Source of the DNA: Bradyrhizobium icense
GTDB lineage: Bacteria; Pseudomonadota; Alphaproteobacteria; Rhizobiales; Xanthobacteraceae
Direction: 5' to 3'
Assembly: GCF_001693385.1 (NCBI RefSeq)
Contig: NZ_CP016428.1
Span: 434,001-498,000 of the forward strand
DNA length: 64,000 nt
Shown here: positions 52,197 through 60,358 of the stretch, piece after piece
Layout: each line of letters opens with the position of its first letter
How positions within the stretch are numbered: position 1 is the stretch's first letter
The notes under the pieces: generated by a model
The model's database searches: none
The model's input: the letters and a program-made list of their open reading frames with translations, nothing else
What the model was told of the DNA's origin: nothing
Made by a program: the position numbers and the translations under genes

Positions 52197-53801
52197 ATGG
52201 CCATGTCGACTGCATCCATTTCGCCCACGGCCGCGCGCTTAAGGCGCATTCCCACGATTCAGCGGCTGGCGGCGTGGCTGGCCTCACGCGCCAGTGATCC
52301 CAAAGCCGGCCTGTGGCTGGTGACCGGCTTTGCCGTGGTCCACGCCGCGCTGTGGACGCTGATCCTGGTCAATCTGAAGACCGGGCAGGACGTCCATATG
52401 GACGTCGCGGAGGCCTTCGCCTGGGGACAGAAGTTCCTGCTCGGCTATGGCAAGCACCCGCCGCTGTCCGGATGGGTCGCCGGCGTCTGGTTCATGCTGT
52501 TTCCGGTCACGGACTGGGCGACCTATGCACTGGCAATGGCGACGCTCGGCTGCTCCCTCGTGATCTGCTGGCTGTTGGCGCTGCGCGTGGTCGATCGCCG
52601 CCGCGCGTTCTTCGTCGTGGTGATGCTCGCGCTCTATCCGATCTTCAACTTCAAGGGCTTCAAGTACAATCCGGACCTGTTGCAGCTCGTCACGCTGCCG
52701 CTCGTCGTGCTGGCCTATCTCGACGCGTTCGAGAAGCGCAGCCTCAAATCGGGCGTGTGGCTAGGCCTCGCCGGTGCGCTGGCGCTGATGACCAAATACT
52801 GGGCCGTAACGATGATAGGGGCAGTCGGGCTTGCGGCGCTGATCCATCCGGCACGTCTGCAGTTCCTGCGCTCGCCGGCGCCGTGGGTCGCGATTGCCAC
52901 GCTTGCGGTGGCGATGCTTCCCCACGTGATGTGGCTGAAGCAGGTCGATTTCGTCCCGTTCACCTATGCCGGCGATACTTACTCCCTCACCGACCGCGCC
53001 ATGATCAACGATCTCGCGCTGGGCTATGTCTTGCATAATCTCGCGCTGCTGGCCGTGCCGGTGGTGCTCGGCGCGATCGCACTTATGTGGCGGCCGTTCC
53101 GCTTGATGCCGTTTCCGCCCCTGGCGCGCGGCGCCAATATCGGCGTGAACATGTCGCAGGCGCTCAATGTCTGGATCGTCCAGGCGGTAGTGGCGATCGG
53201 TCCGCCGCTGGGTGCGCTGATATTCCACATCTACATCAAAACCGACTGGGGCATCCCGCTGTTCTTCCTGATGCCGCTCGCGCTGGTCGCGATCCCTGCG
53301 GTGCGGATCCGGAACATCGCGCTCTTGAACCTGACCACGACCTGGCTGGTGATTTCGCTCGTCGTGCTGGCGATATCGCCGAGGATCGTCGCCTACGAAC
53401 TGGGTGAGAAGCGCACCGCAGGCGCGACCTTCCGGGCGCGTTCCGAACTCGCCCGCGAACTGACCGAAGCGTGGCACACGCGGTTTTATTCGCGCTGGCC
53501 GGTGGTCGCCGCCTATACCGATACCGGCCAGCCCGTCACCTTCTACAGCCCAGATCATCCGGCGCCGCTGACGCCGGACGAGCCGTGGTCGTCGGGCCTG
53601 ACCTCGCTCGAGGAGGCGAAGCGATCCGGCTTCATCGGCATCTGCGAAACCGGCCACTGGAAGCTGGAACAATGCGAGGCGTGGATGAAGGTCCATGCGG
53701 CCAATGCCGAGCGCATCGTGATGACCACGCGGCGATTCTTCTTAGGGATGCCCGGCCCCGCGACGGCCTGGAACATCTACATCGTGCCGCCGGCCAAATA
53801 G
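52197..53801 (+). CDS. GT39-like integral membrane glycosyltransferase
   Basis: The 534-residue protein has about 10-12 helices. The first loop contains TGQDVHMDVAEAFAWGQKF with an acidic residue at the usual GT39/GT83 (PMT/ArnT) active site and YGKHPPLSGWVAGVWFML, the KHPPL motif of this fold. A periplasmic soluble part follows from about residue 410 (YSRWPVVAAYTDTGQP and YSPDHPAPLTPDEPW). It probably moves a sugar from a polyprenyl carrier to a lipid or protein. ATG 52197 is used; ATG 52203 is equally possible. It lies 65 bases after the M15 gene. Confidence 0.8.
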   Translation: MAMSTASISPTAARLRRIPTIQRLAAWLASRASDPKAGLWLVTGFAVVHAALWTLILVNLKTGQDVHMDVAEAFAWGQKFLLGYGKHPPLSGWVAGVWFMLFPVTDWATYALAMATLGCSLVICWLLALRVVDRRRAFFVVVMLALYPIFNFKGFKYNPDLLQLVTLPLVVLAYLDAFEKRSLKSGVWLGLAGALALMTKYWAVTMIGAVGLAALIHPARLQFLRSPAPWVAIATLAVAMLPHVMWLKQVDFVPFTYAGDTYSLTDRAMINDLALGYVLHNLALLAVPVVLGAIALMWRPFRLMPFPPLARGANIGVNMSQALNVWIVQAVVAIGPPLGALIFHIYIKTDWGIPLFFLMPLALVAIPAVRIRNIALLNLTTTWLVISLVVLAISPRIVAYELGEKRTAGATFRARSELARELTEAWHTRFYSRWPVVAAYTDTGQPVTFYSPDHPAPLTPDEPWSSGLTSLEEAKRSGFIGICETGHWKLEQCEAWMKVHAANAERIVMTTRRFFLGMPGPATAWNIYIVPPAK

Positions 53802-53835
53802 CAGCGGGCAAAAAAGAAAATCGAAGGGGTAACGC

Positions 53836-54633
53836 ATGGATCTCGACCTGACGGACAAGACGGCGCTGGTCACCGGCTCGACGCGCGGCATCGGGCTCGC
53901 GACCGCCATCGGGCTTGCGCAAATGGGCGCGGAAGTGATCGTCAACGGCCGCGAGCAGGCGGCGGTCGGCGAGGCCATCGCAAAAGTCCAACAGGCGGCG
54001 CCGTCGGCCAAGGTGCATGCCGCGGCGTTCGATCTCGGTAATGCCGCGGGCTGTGCCGCGCTGGTGGCGCAATTCCCTGAAGTCGACATCCTCGTCAACA
54101 ATCTCGGTATCTACGAACCGAAGGGATTTTTCGAGATCGAGGATTCCGATTGGTCGAGGATGTTCGAAGTCAACGTCATGAGCGGGGTGCGGCTGACGCG
54201 GCACTACCTGAAGCGGATGCTTGATGACAAGGACTGGGGCCGGGTCGTGTTCGTCTCCAGCGAATCCGGCGTCTTCATTCCGAAGGAGATGGTGCATTAC
54301 GGCTTCTCGAAATCGGCCCAGCTCGTCATTGCGCGCGGCGCGGCCGAGACGACCAAGGGTACCAACGTCACCGTCAATTCGGTGATGCCCGGCCCGACCT
54401 GGGTCGAGATGGCGCCGGTCCGCCTGGCCGCGCGCGCGAAAGCTGCGGGCACGACCGTCGACGACCTCGTCTCGCGCACCTTCAGCGAACGCCGCCCGGC
54501 GTCGCTCTTGCAGCGCTACGCCGCGCCGGAGGAGATCGCCAATCTGATCTGCTACGTCTGCTCAAAAGCCTCCAGCGCCACCAACGGCGCCGCGCTGCGC
54601 GCCGACGGCGGGATCGTGACGAACCCGTTTTGA
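53836..54633 (+). CDS. Short-chain dehydrogenase/reductase
   Basis: The 265-residue enzyme has TGSTRGIGLATAIGLA, the NAD(P) loop, near residue 14, NNLGIYEPKG (NAG-like) near 90, and the active-site set with Ser in VFVSSESGVFI, Tyr in MVHYGFSKSAQ and the Lys four residues later. The substrate is unknown. AAGGGG lies upstream of ATG 53836, 34 bases after the glycosyltransferase gene on the same strand. The final ALRADGGIVTNPF matches the classical SDR end. Confidence 0.9.
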   Translation: MDLDLTDKTALVTGSTRGIGLATAIGLAQMGAEVIVNGREQAAVGEAIAKVQQAAPSAKVHAAAFDLGNAAGCAALVAQFPEVDILVNNLGIYEPKGFFEIEDSDWSRMFEVNVMSGVRLTRHYLKRMLDDKDWGRVVFVSSESGVFIPKEMVHYGFSKSAQLVIARGAAETTKGTNVTVNSVMPGPTWVEMAPVRLAARAKAAGTTVDDLVSRTFSERRPASLLQRYAAPEEIANLICYVCSKASSATNGAALRADGGIVTNPF

Positions 54634-54681
54634 GCTTCCAGGCTTCATCCTGAGGATCGCCATGGAGGGTTGGTAGGCGCC

Positions 54682-55008
54682 TCACACACCCTCTTCGTTG
54701 AACTTGTCCGCAACCAGCGCTGCGATCGCGTCGACCGCTTGCTGCGCCTCGGGCCCAACAGCGGAGACCGTAACCGAAGTTCCCGGGCCCGCTGCCAGCA
54801 TCATCAACCCCATGATCGAGGTTCCGCCCACGGTCTCGCTGCCGCGCGTCACCCAGACCTCGGCGTTGAAGCGCTCGACCATCTGGACGAATTTTGCCGA
54901 TGCCCGCGCATGCAGGCCGCGCTTGTTGATGATCTGAAGTTCCCGCGAAATCGCGCCCGCGGGCACGCTCGGCCCGAGTTCCTTTTCGGGCGAGGCCTCG
55001 TCGCTCAT
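54682..55008 (-). CDS. HPr phosphocarrier protein (PTS-Ntr/regulatory type)
   Basis: The 108-residue protein has a 20-residue acidic extension before the HPr core. The phospho-histidine is His33 (NKRGLHARASAKF), and Ser64 (TSIMGLMMLAA) corresponds to the regulatory Ser46. The spacing of 31 residues is the classical one. It receives phosphate from EI-Ntr and passes it to EIIA proteins, while HprK can phosphorylate Ser64. It overlaps the EIIA-Man gene by four bases. No sugar-specific EIIB/EIIC is in the window, so the system is regulatory. Confidence 0.93.
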   Translation of the reverse strand: MSDEASPEKELGPSVPAGAISRELQIINKRGLHARASAKFVQMVERFNAEVWVTRGSETVGGTSIMGLMMLAAGPGTSVTVSAVGPEAQQAVDAIAALVADKFNEEGV

Positions 55009-55406
55009 TTGCCGGCGAGCACGCGGCTGGCGATGGTGACGTATTTGCGGCCGGCTTCCTGGGCCATGGCGATGGCGTCAGGAAGCGAGCGCTCTTCGCG
55101 CACCTTGGCAAGCTTGACCAGCATGGGAAGATTGATGCCTGCGAGCACTTCCACCTTCGGGCGGCTCATGCAGGAAATCGCGAGGTTGGAGGGCGTGCCG
55201 CCGAACATGTCGGTAAGAATGGCGACACCATCGCCGCTGTCGACGCGATTCACCGCTTCGATGATATCGCTTCGACACAGATCGGAGTCATCTTCGGCTC
55301 CAATCGTGATGGCTTCTATTTGTTTTTGCGGACCCATGACATGTTCGAGCGCCGCCTTGAACTCGTCGGCAAGGCGCCCATGGGTCACAAGCACTAGACC
55401 AATCAT
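55005..55406 (-). CDS. PTS EIIA component of the mannose type (regulatory)
   Basis: The 133-residue protein starts MIGLVLVTHGRLADEF, where His9 is the phosphorylated residue of EIIA-Man. VAILTDMFGGTPSNLAISC near residue 63 is the family's second signature, and GINLPMLVKLAKVRE follows. In alphaproteobacteria this protein works without EIIB/C partners as a signal carrier, possibly acting on ChvG/ChvI and carbon metabolism. GAGGAG stands before ATG 55406, excluding the longer frame. HPr follows with an ATGA overlap; HprK is 130 bases upstream on the same strand. Confidence 0.92.
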   Translation of the reverse strand: MIGLVLVTHGRLADEFKAALEHVMGPQKQIEAITIGAEDDSDLCRSDIIEAVNRVDSGDGVAILTDMFGGTPSNLAISCMSRPKVEVLAGINLPMLVKLAKVREERSLPDAIAMAQEAGRKYVTIASRVLAGK

Positions 55407-55538
55407 CGGAAACTCCTCGCGGGTGCTTTTTGGTGCACCGCACGAACGCGCCACTTTGACCATCCAGAGGCCCCGCGCAAGAGGGCATCTTGGCTATTGT
55501 TCCGGAATTTGCCGGTAAGGAGTGAGGCCTGCGCCGGT

Positions 55539-56060
55539 TTATTCGGTGGCGATATTGGGGCTTATATGGTTACCAATCCCCTTCGAACAATCATCCAAAG
55601 GTTGGACGGAACCTGAACCGGCGGTTGTCATCAGCGCGGCTGCAATCAGTGGGAGGGGGGCGTAACCGGCTCCAATGGGAATTCTCGGTAATAAAATACC
55701 GTTCAGGCGGATGAACAGGGCTTCCGGCGACGGCATCCGCTCGGCATCGTTGGCCGCGAGGTCGGCGACGAGGCCCACCGTCGCCTCCCCAACAAAGTCA
55801 CAATGACGGATGCCGAGTCCCCGGACCTCGATCAGGCCGCCCAATTCTCGCGCCGGGCGGACTAACAATTGTCCGGCCACTGTGTCGAGATGGACACGGT
55901 CATCGCCGACCAAAATGGCCTGCGGAAGCTGTCCCGCGCGTCCGGCGAGAATCAGATCGAAGGCTAGCCGCGACTTCCCGGAGCCCGACGGCCCGCGGAT
56001 CAGCACGGCACGATCGCCCACCAGCACGGCGGAGGCGTGCACGGTGGCGCCCGCCGTCAT
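55539..56060 (-). CDS. hprK: HPr kinase/phosphorylase, short alphaproteobacterial form
   Basis: The 173-residue protein has the catalytic half only: HASAVLVGDRAVLIRGPSGSGKS with the P-loop at residues 23-30 and VGDDRVHLD with the acidic pair near 60. The segment near 85 (GLIEVRGLGIRH) is the HprK signature. Firmicute enzymes have about 310 residues with an N-terminal domain that is absent here, as is usual in this class. It phosphorylates Ser64 of HPr and can reverse this. The ATG overlaps the end of chvG (ATGA-like, four bases), tying the PTS and two-component parts into one unit. Confidence 0.9.
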   Translation of the reverse strand: MTAGATVHASAVLVGDRAVLIRGPSGSGKSRLAFDLILAGRAGQLPQAILVGDDRVHLDTVAGQLLVRPARELGGLIEVRGLGIRHCDFVGEATVGLVADLAANDAERMPSPEALFIRLNGILLPRIPIGAGYAPLPLIAAALMTTAGSGSVQPLDDCSKGIGNHISPNIATE

Positions 56061-57874
56061 GGCGCGGGCAGCCTGACCACGAACCGCGCACCCGCTACCG
56101 CCGGCCTGCCATCGGCGTCGGCGGGACCATGGCGGTTTTCCGCCCATATCCGCCCGTTATGCGCTTCGATGATCTGCTTGGAGATCGATAGCCCGAGGCC
56201 CGAGTTCTGGCCAAAGCCCTGATGCGGCCGGTCGGTGTAGAAGCGCTCGAAGATGCGTTCCAGCGCATCCTCGCCGATGCCCGGCCCGTCGTCATCGACG
56301 ATGATTTCGATCTCTGAGCGCGCGCGGCGGCAGGTGACGCGCACCTTGCCGCCGGGGTCGGAGAAGGATTGCGCATTGGACAACAGGTTGGAGATCACCT
56401 GCCCGAGCCGGGAATCGTGGCCCGGGACCGAGAAGGTATCGGTGGCGCCGCGGCCCTCGAAGCGCGCCTCGACGGCGACGTCGTGACCGAGCCGGGTTTC
56501 GTTGGCGACCGAGGTCAGCGTCGTCAAGAGCCGGCGCAGATCGACCGGGGCCATGTCCTGGCGCTGCAATTCGGCATCGAGGCGGCTGGCGTCTGAAATA
56601 TCCGAGATCAGCCGGTCCAGCCGCTTGACGTCATGCTCGATCACCTCGAGCAAGCGCCCGCGGCTGGTGTCGTTGCGCGCCAAAGGCAGCGTTTCCACCG
56701 CCGACCGCAGCGAGGTCAGCGGGTTCTTCAATTCGTGGGCGACGTCGGCGGCGAACATCTCGATCGCCTCGATGCGGCTGTAGAGCGCATTCGTCATGTC
56801 GCGCAGCGCGCCGGAGAGATGGCCGATCTCGTCGCGGCGGCGGGTGAAATCGGGAATCTCGACGCGGGTCTGGATGCGCCGGCGGACGCGCTCGGCGCCG
56901 TCGGCGAGCCGCCGCACCGGACCCGCGATCGTGCTCGCCAGCAGCAGCGACAGCACGATCATGACCGCCGACGCGACGCCGCCGACCTTCAGGATCGCCA
57001 GCCGCTCGGCGGTCACCATCTGGTCGATGTCGTCGCCCTGGGTCGAGAGCATCAGCGCACCGTGCACGGCACGGAAGCGCTGCACCGGCACGGCGACCGA
57101 GACGATCACCTCCCCGCGGTCGTTGACGCGCACCATGCTGCTTTTGACGCCGTCGAGCGCCTGCACGATTTCCTGATAGCCCTTGCCGTTTTCGGGGCCG
57201 AGCTCGCGATAGAGCGGCAGGTCGCCGCGGTTGAGCCAGGTGCGAATCGAGATCGTGGCGCGCTCGACAAAGCCCGGCTTCTCCGTCGAAGGCGGCGGCA
57301 GTTCGAATCGCATCACGTCGCCGCGGCCATAGAGACTGCGGCTGTCGAGGATCATGCCGCCGTCGCCGCCATAGATGCGGGCGCGGGTCTTGGTCGGCGA
57401 GATCAGCCGCCGCAGCACCGGCGCGACCCGCTCCGGATTGATCGGAAAATCGAGGCCTGCGGATTCGTCCGGCGCGCCGTAGCTTTCGCCGGGCTTCAGA
57501 TCGAGCAGGCGGTCCGGATCGATGGTGATGGTGTTGGTTTCGACGGTAGCGGAGGCGGCAATCGCGCCGGCGATGATTTCGGCCTGCACCAGAAGGCTCT
57601 GCGCCCGCGCATCGATCAGGCCGGCGCGGAATTGCGAGAGATAGAGAATGCTCGCCACCAGCGCGACGAGGCCCGCCAGATTGAGCGAGACGATCCGGCG
57701 CGTGAGGCTGGAGAAGGAGAGCGCAAAGAAGAATTGCCCGGCCCTGCGCAGCCAGCCGAGCGGCCGCCACCAGCCCTTCTCGCCCGCATTATCCTCGGCA
57801 ACACGTTCCCGATCGAGGAGCTCCAAAGCATCCTCGTGGTTCAGGCTGGGATCGGGCTGCGTTCGATCTAGCAA
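56057..57874 (-). CDS. chvG: ChvG-type sensor histidine kinase
   Basis: The 605-residue kinase senses acid or envelope stress in relatives. A cytoplasmic start is followed by a first helix near 70 (IVSLNLAGLVALVASILYLS), a long periplasmic domain to about 305, a second helix, HAMP, HisKA with His380 in VAHELKNPLTSL, and the ATPase domain with DDDGPGIGEDALERIFERFY and GLGLSISKQII. The start is TTG 57874 with a poor ribosome-binding site; no ATG or GTG is available between it and a TAA further up, so the true start may be another rare codon. ChvI is the partner. HprK overlaps its end. Confidence 0.92.
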   Translation of the reverse strand: MLDRTQPDPSLNHEDALELLDRERVAEDNAGEKGWWRPLGWLRRAGQFFFALSFSSLTRRIVSLNLAGLVALVASILYLSQFRAGLIDARAQSLLVQAEIIAGAIAASATVETNTITIDPDRLLDLKPGESYGAPDESAGLDFPINPERVAPVLRRLISPTKTRARIYGGDGGMILDSRSLYGRGDVMRFELPPPSTEKPGFVERATISIRTWLNRGDLPLYRELGPENGKGYQEIVQALDGVKSSMVRVNDRGEVIVSVAVPVQRFRAVHGALMLSTQGDDIDQMVTAERLAILKVGGVASAVMIVLSLLLASTIAGPVRRLADGAERVRRRIQTRVEIPDFTRRRDEIGHLSGALRDMTNALYSRIEAIEMFAADVAHELKNPLTSLRSAVETLPLARNDTSRGRLLEVIEHDVKRLDRLISDISDASRLDAELQRQDMAPVDLRRLLTTLTSVANETRLGHDVAVEARFEGRGATDTFSVPGHDSRLGQVISNLLSNAQSFSDPGGKVRVTCRRARSEIEIIVDDDGPGIGEDALERIFERFYTDRPHQGFGQNSGLGLSISKQIIEAHNGRIWAENRHGPADADGRPAVAGARFVVRLPAP

Positions 57875-57973
57875 TGGCTGAACTGCCGGTTGTGATGCGC
57901 CGATTTCTAGCTCTACGCTTTTACGCGGAACGGGCGGACGTGTCAGTTACCACTTCCGCTCGGAAAACGCAGA

Positions 57974-58675
57974 TCAGGCTTCCTTGAAGCGATAGCCGAC
58001 GCCGTACAGCGTCTCGATCATCTCGAAATCATCGTCGACCACCTTGAACTTCTTGCGCAGCCGCTTGATGTGGCTGTCGATGGTGCGGTCGTCGACATAG
58101 ACCTGGTCGTCATAGGCCGCGTCCATCAGCGCGTTGCGGCTCTTCACCACACCGGGCCGCGTGGCTAGCGCCTGCAGGATCAGGAACTCCGTGACGGTCA
58201 GCGTCACCGGCTCGTTCTTCCAGGTGCAGGTGTGACGCTCCGGGTCCATCCGCAACAGGCCGCGGTCCAGTGCGCGCGCATCCGGCTCCTTCGGCACGGC
58301 GGTCGGATCCTTGGGCTGGCCGCGGCGAAGCACGGCCTTGACGCGCTCGACCAACAGGCGCTGCGAGAACGGCTTGCGGATGAAATCGTCGGCGCCCATC
58401 TTGAGGCCGAACAATTCGTCGATCTCTTCATCCTTGGAGGTCAAAAAGATCACCGGCAAATCGGACTTCTGCCGCAGCCGGCGCAGTGTTTCCATGCCGT
58501 CCATGCGCGGCATCTTGATATCGAGGATCGCGAGGTCCGGCGGCGAGGTGCGGAAGCCATCGAGCGCCGAGGCACCATCCGTGTAGGTCATGATGCGATA
58601 GCCTTCGGCTTCGAGCGCGATCGACACGGAAGTAAGAATGTTGCGGTCATCATCGACCAGGGCGATTGTGGGCAT
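57974..58675 (-). CDS. chvI: ChvI-type response regulator
   Basis: The 233-residue regulator of the OmpR group has receiver residues Asp8-10, the phosphoryl Asp52 ([12 protein letters not shown]) and Lys in IRKPFSQRL. The winged-helix DNA-binding part shows [51 protein letters not shown]. It is phosphorylated by ChvG and in rhizobia controls exopolysaccharide, motility and central carbon genes, pckA among the reported targets. It is the first gene of the minus-strand block chvI-chvG-hprK-EIIA-HPr, divergent from hugZ. Confidence 0.95.
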   Translation of the reverse strand: MPTIALVDDDRNILTSVSIALEAEGYRIMTYTDGASALDGFRTSPPDLAILDIKMPRMDGMETLRRLRQKSDLPVIFLTSKDEEIDELFGLKMGADDFIRKPFSQRLLVERVKAVLRRGQPKDPTAVPKEPDARALDRGLLRMDPERHTCTWKNEPVTLTVTEFLILQALATRPGVVKSRNALMDAAYDDQVYVDDRTIDSHIKRLRKKFKVVDDDFEMIETLYGVGYRFKEA

Positions 58676-58894
58676 GAGCCTCTGCTTTCGAATAAGAGAG
58701 TGGCTTAAACGGCGGGCACTTGAACCAGACGCCGCATAAATGGGCTTCGTACACGGTCAACGAGCAATGCAAGCTGGGCTGAAGTGTGACCGAGTTCCGC
58801 AAAACGCTCCCAAGGAGACGCGAGGCCCCCCATATAGCACCCTGACCAGATGAGAAAAGGCCCTTTTTTGCAATAAGATGGCCGGAAAGGTACC

Positions 58895-59629
58895 ATGCAG
58901 CCGACGGTAGATTTTGATGCTTCCAAACTTGCCCGATCGCTGCTGCGGCGGTGTCGGCAAGGCGCGCTGGCCACGCTTATGCCCGAAAGCGGCGATCCCT
59001 ATTGCTCGCTGGTGAACGTCGCCAGCCATGCCGACGCTTCCCCGATCCTGTTGATTTCGCGGCTCGCGCTGCATACGAAGAACATCCTCGCCGACGGCAG
59101 GATATCGCTGATGCTGGATGAGCGTGCCGCCGGCGATCCCCTGGAGGGCGCGCGGATCATGCTGGCGGGACGGGCCGAGGAGGCCAAGGGCGAGCAGGCT
59201 AAAATCCTGCGCCGGCGCTATCTCAACGCTCATCCATCCGCGGAAGCGTTTGTGGATTTCAAGGATTTCTCGTTCTTCCGGGTCGTCCCGTCAGGCCTCC
59301 ATCTGGTCGCCGGTTTCGGCCGCATCATCGACCTCAAGCCCGCGCAATTTCTGACCGAGATCGGCGATGCCGCCGATCTGCTGGAGGCCGAGCAGGGCGC
59401 CGTCGAGCACATGAACGAGGATCATCGCGAGGCGATGAACCTCTACGCGACCAGACTTCTGGGCGCCGAGTCTGACGATTGGCGCTGCACCGGCTGCGAC
59501 CCCGACGGCATGGACATGCAGGCCGGCTCCGCGACATTGCGGCTGGATTTCCCGGAACGCGTCACCAGCGCCATAGCGCTGCGCAAGATGCTGGTGCGGC
59601 TGGCGGGCGAGGCGCGGGCGAAGGCGTAA
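58895..59629 (+). CDS. HugZ family heme/FMN-barrel protein
   Basis: The 244-residue protein has a split-barrel domain like pyridoxamine-phosphate oxidase (RCRQGALATLMPESGDPYCSLVN, then ISRLALHTKNILADGRISLML) and a C-terminal DUF2470 domain from about 165 (EQGAVEHMNEDHREAMNLYA). This matches the HugZ/HutZ group, some of which bind or degrade heme; the His pair in EHMNEDHREA lies where heme iron ligands are found. The role here could be heme use or flavin binding. It stands alone between divergent chvI and a decayed CHAT fragment. Confidence 0.85.
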   Translation: MQPTVDFDASKLARSLLRRCRQGALATLMPESGDPYCSLVNVASHADASPILLISRLALHTKNILADGRISLMLDERAAGDPLEGARIMLAGRAEEAKGEQAKILRRRYLNAHPSAEAFVDFKDFSFFRVVPSGLHLVAGFGRIIDLKPAQFLTEIGDAADLLEAEQGAVEHMNEDHREAMNLYATRLLGAESDDWRCTGCDPDGMDMQAGSATLRLDFPERVTSAIALRKMLVRLAGEARAKA

Positions 59630-59735
59630 CGCCTGCGACTTAATCAAGCCCGCGCGCAAAGGTGACCAGCGAAAGCCTGCATGAAATCCCGCGACTGATT
59701 GATCGTTTCAGTGTGTATCAAGCTGTCGCGCGCAA

Positions 59736-60070
59736 CTGCCCGATACCGCGGACGAGCTCAACACGATTGCGAAAAACCTCGGTGTCGCGGCTTCCGACAT
59801 TCACCTCGGCGAAGACGCCAGTGAACTCACGCTCAAGCGCATGCCGCTCGCCGATTACGGCATCGCCCATTTCGCCACCCACGGTTTCGTCGCCGACGAC
59901 GTAAAGGGCTTGCCGAACCGTTGCTGGTGCTCAGCATTCCCAGGCAGTCGATCGAAATCGACGATGGCCTTATCGCCGCGAGCGAGGTGGCGCAATTGAA
60001 GCTCAATGCCGATTGGATGGTACTGTCCGCGCGGTCACAAGCCTGTCGGGGAGGGCGCCGCGCACTGTAA
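59736..60070 (+). pseudogene. CHAT-domain protease fragment, decayed
   Basis: The frame reads LPDTADELNTIAKNLGVAA, then DYGIAHFATHGFVADDVKGL, which is the CHAT protease His region (ATHG). A missing base near 59912 shifts the frame, and the text continues EPLLVLSIPRQ and DDGLIAASEVAQLKLNADWMVLSA. At that point the catalytic CNT should follow, but a short deletion leads into a shifted remnant of ALSGLARAL and a stop. There is no start. It occupies most of the 59630-60358 gap; the 290 bases between it and pckA show no gene and presumably carry the pckA promoter. Confidence 0.8.
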
Positions 60071-60358
60071 TTCCTCATTGTGCGATGCAGCAGCCTTCGA
60101 CCGAGCCGGCACGCGGCGGATGGTCGCGCAACCACGAGGTCAAAACAGCGGAAAGCAGTGCAGCAAGCGATTGATGCAAATCAGCCTTCCGCGCTGGAAT
60201 AAACCAAATCACGTGGATCGGCTTGGCAAGCTCGGCGTTCATCAGTATTAGGTCGCCGCACCGACGCCGGAAGGCTATATTCAGGGTTCACCGCGACAGA
60301 ACGCGTCAAGCGGCATGCGCGCGAGTTCAGTAACGCGGGTTCGAGGAGGATTTTCTTC

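Noticed and set aside
56633..57871. 412-codon open frame opposite chvG
   Set aside because: Mirror of the histidine kinase coding strand; rich in Arg, Asp and His with no recognisable motif.
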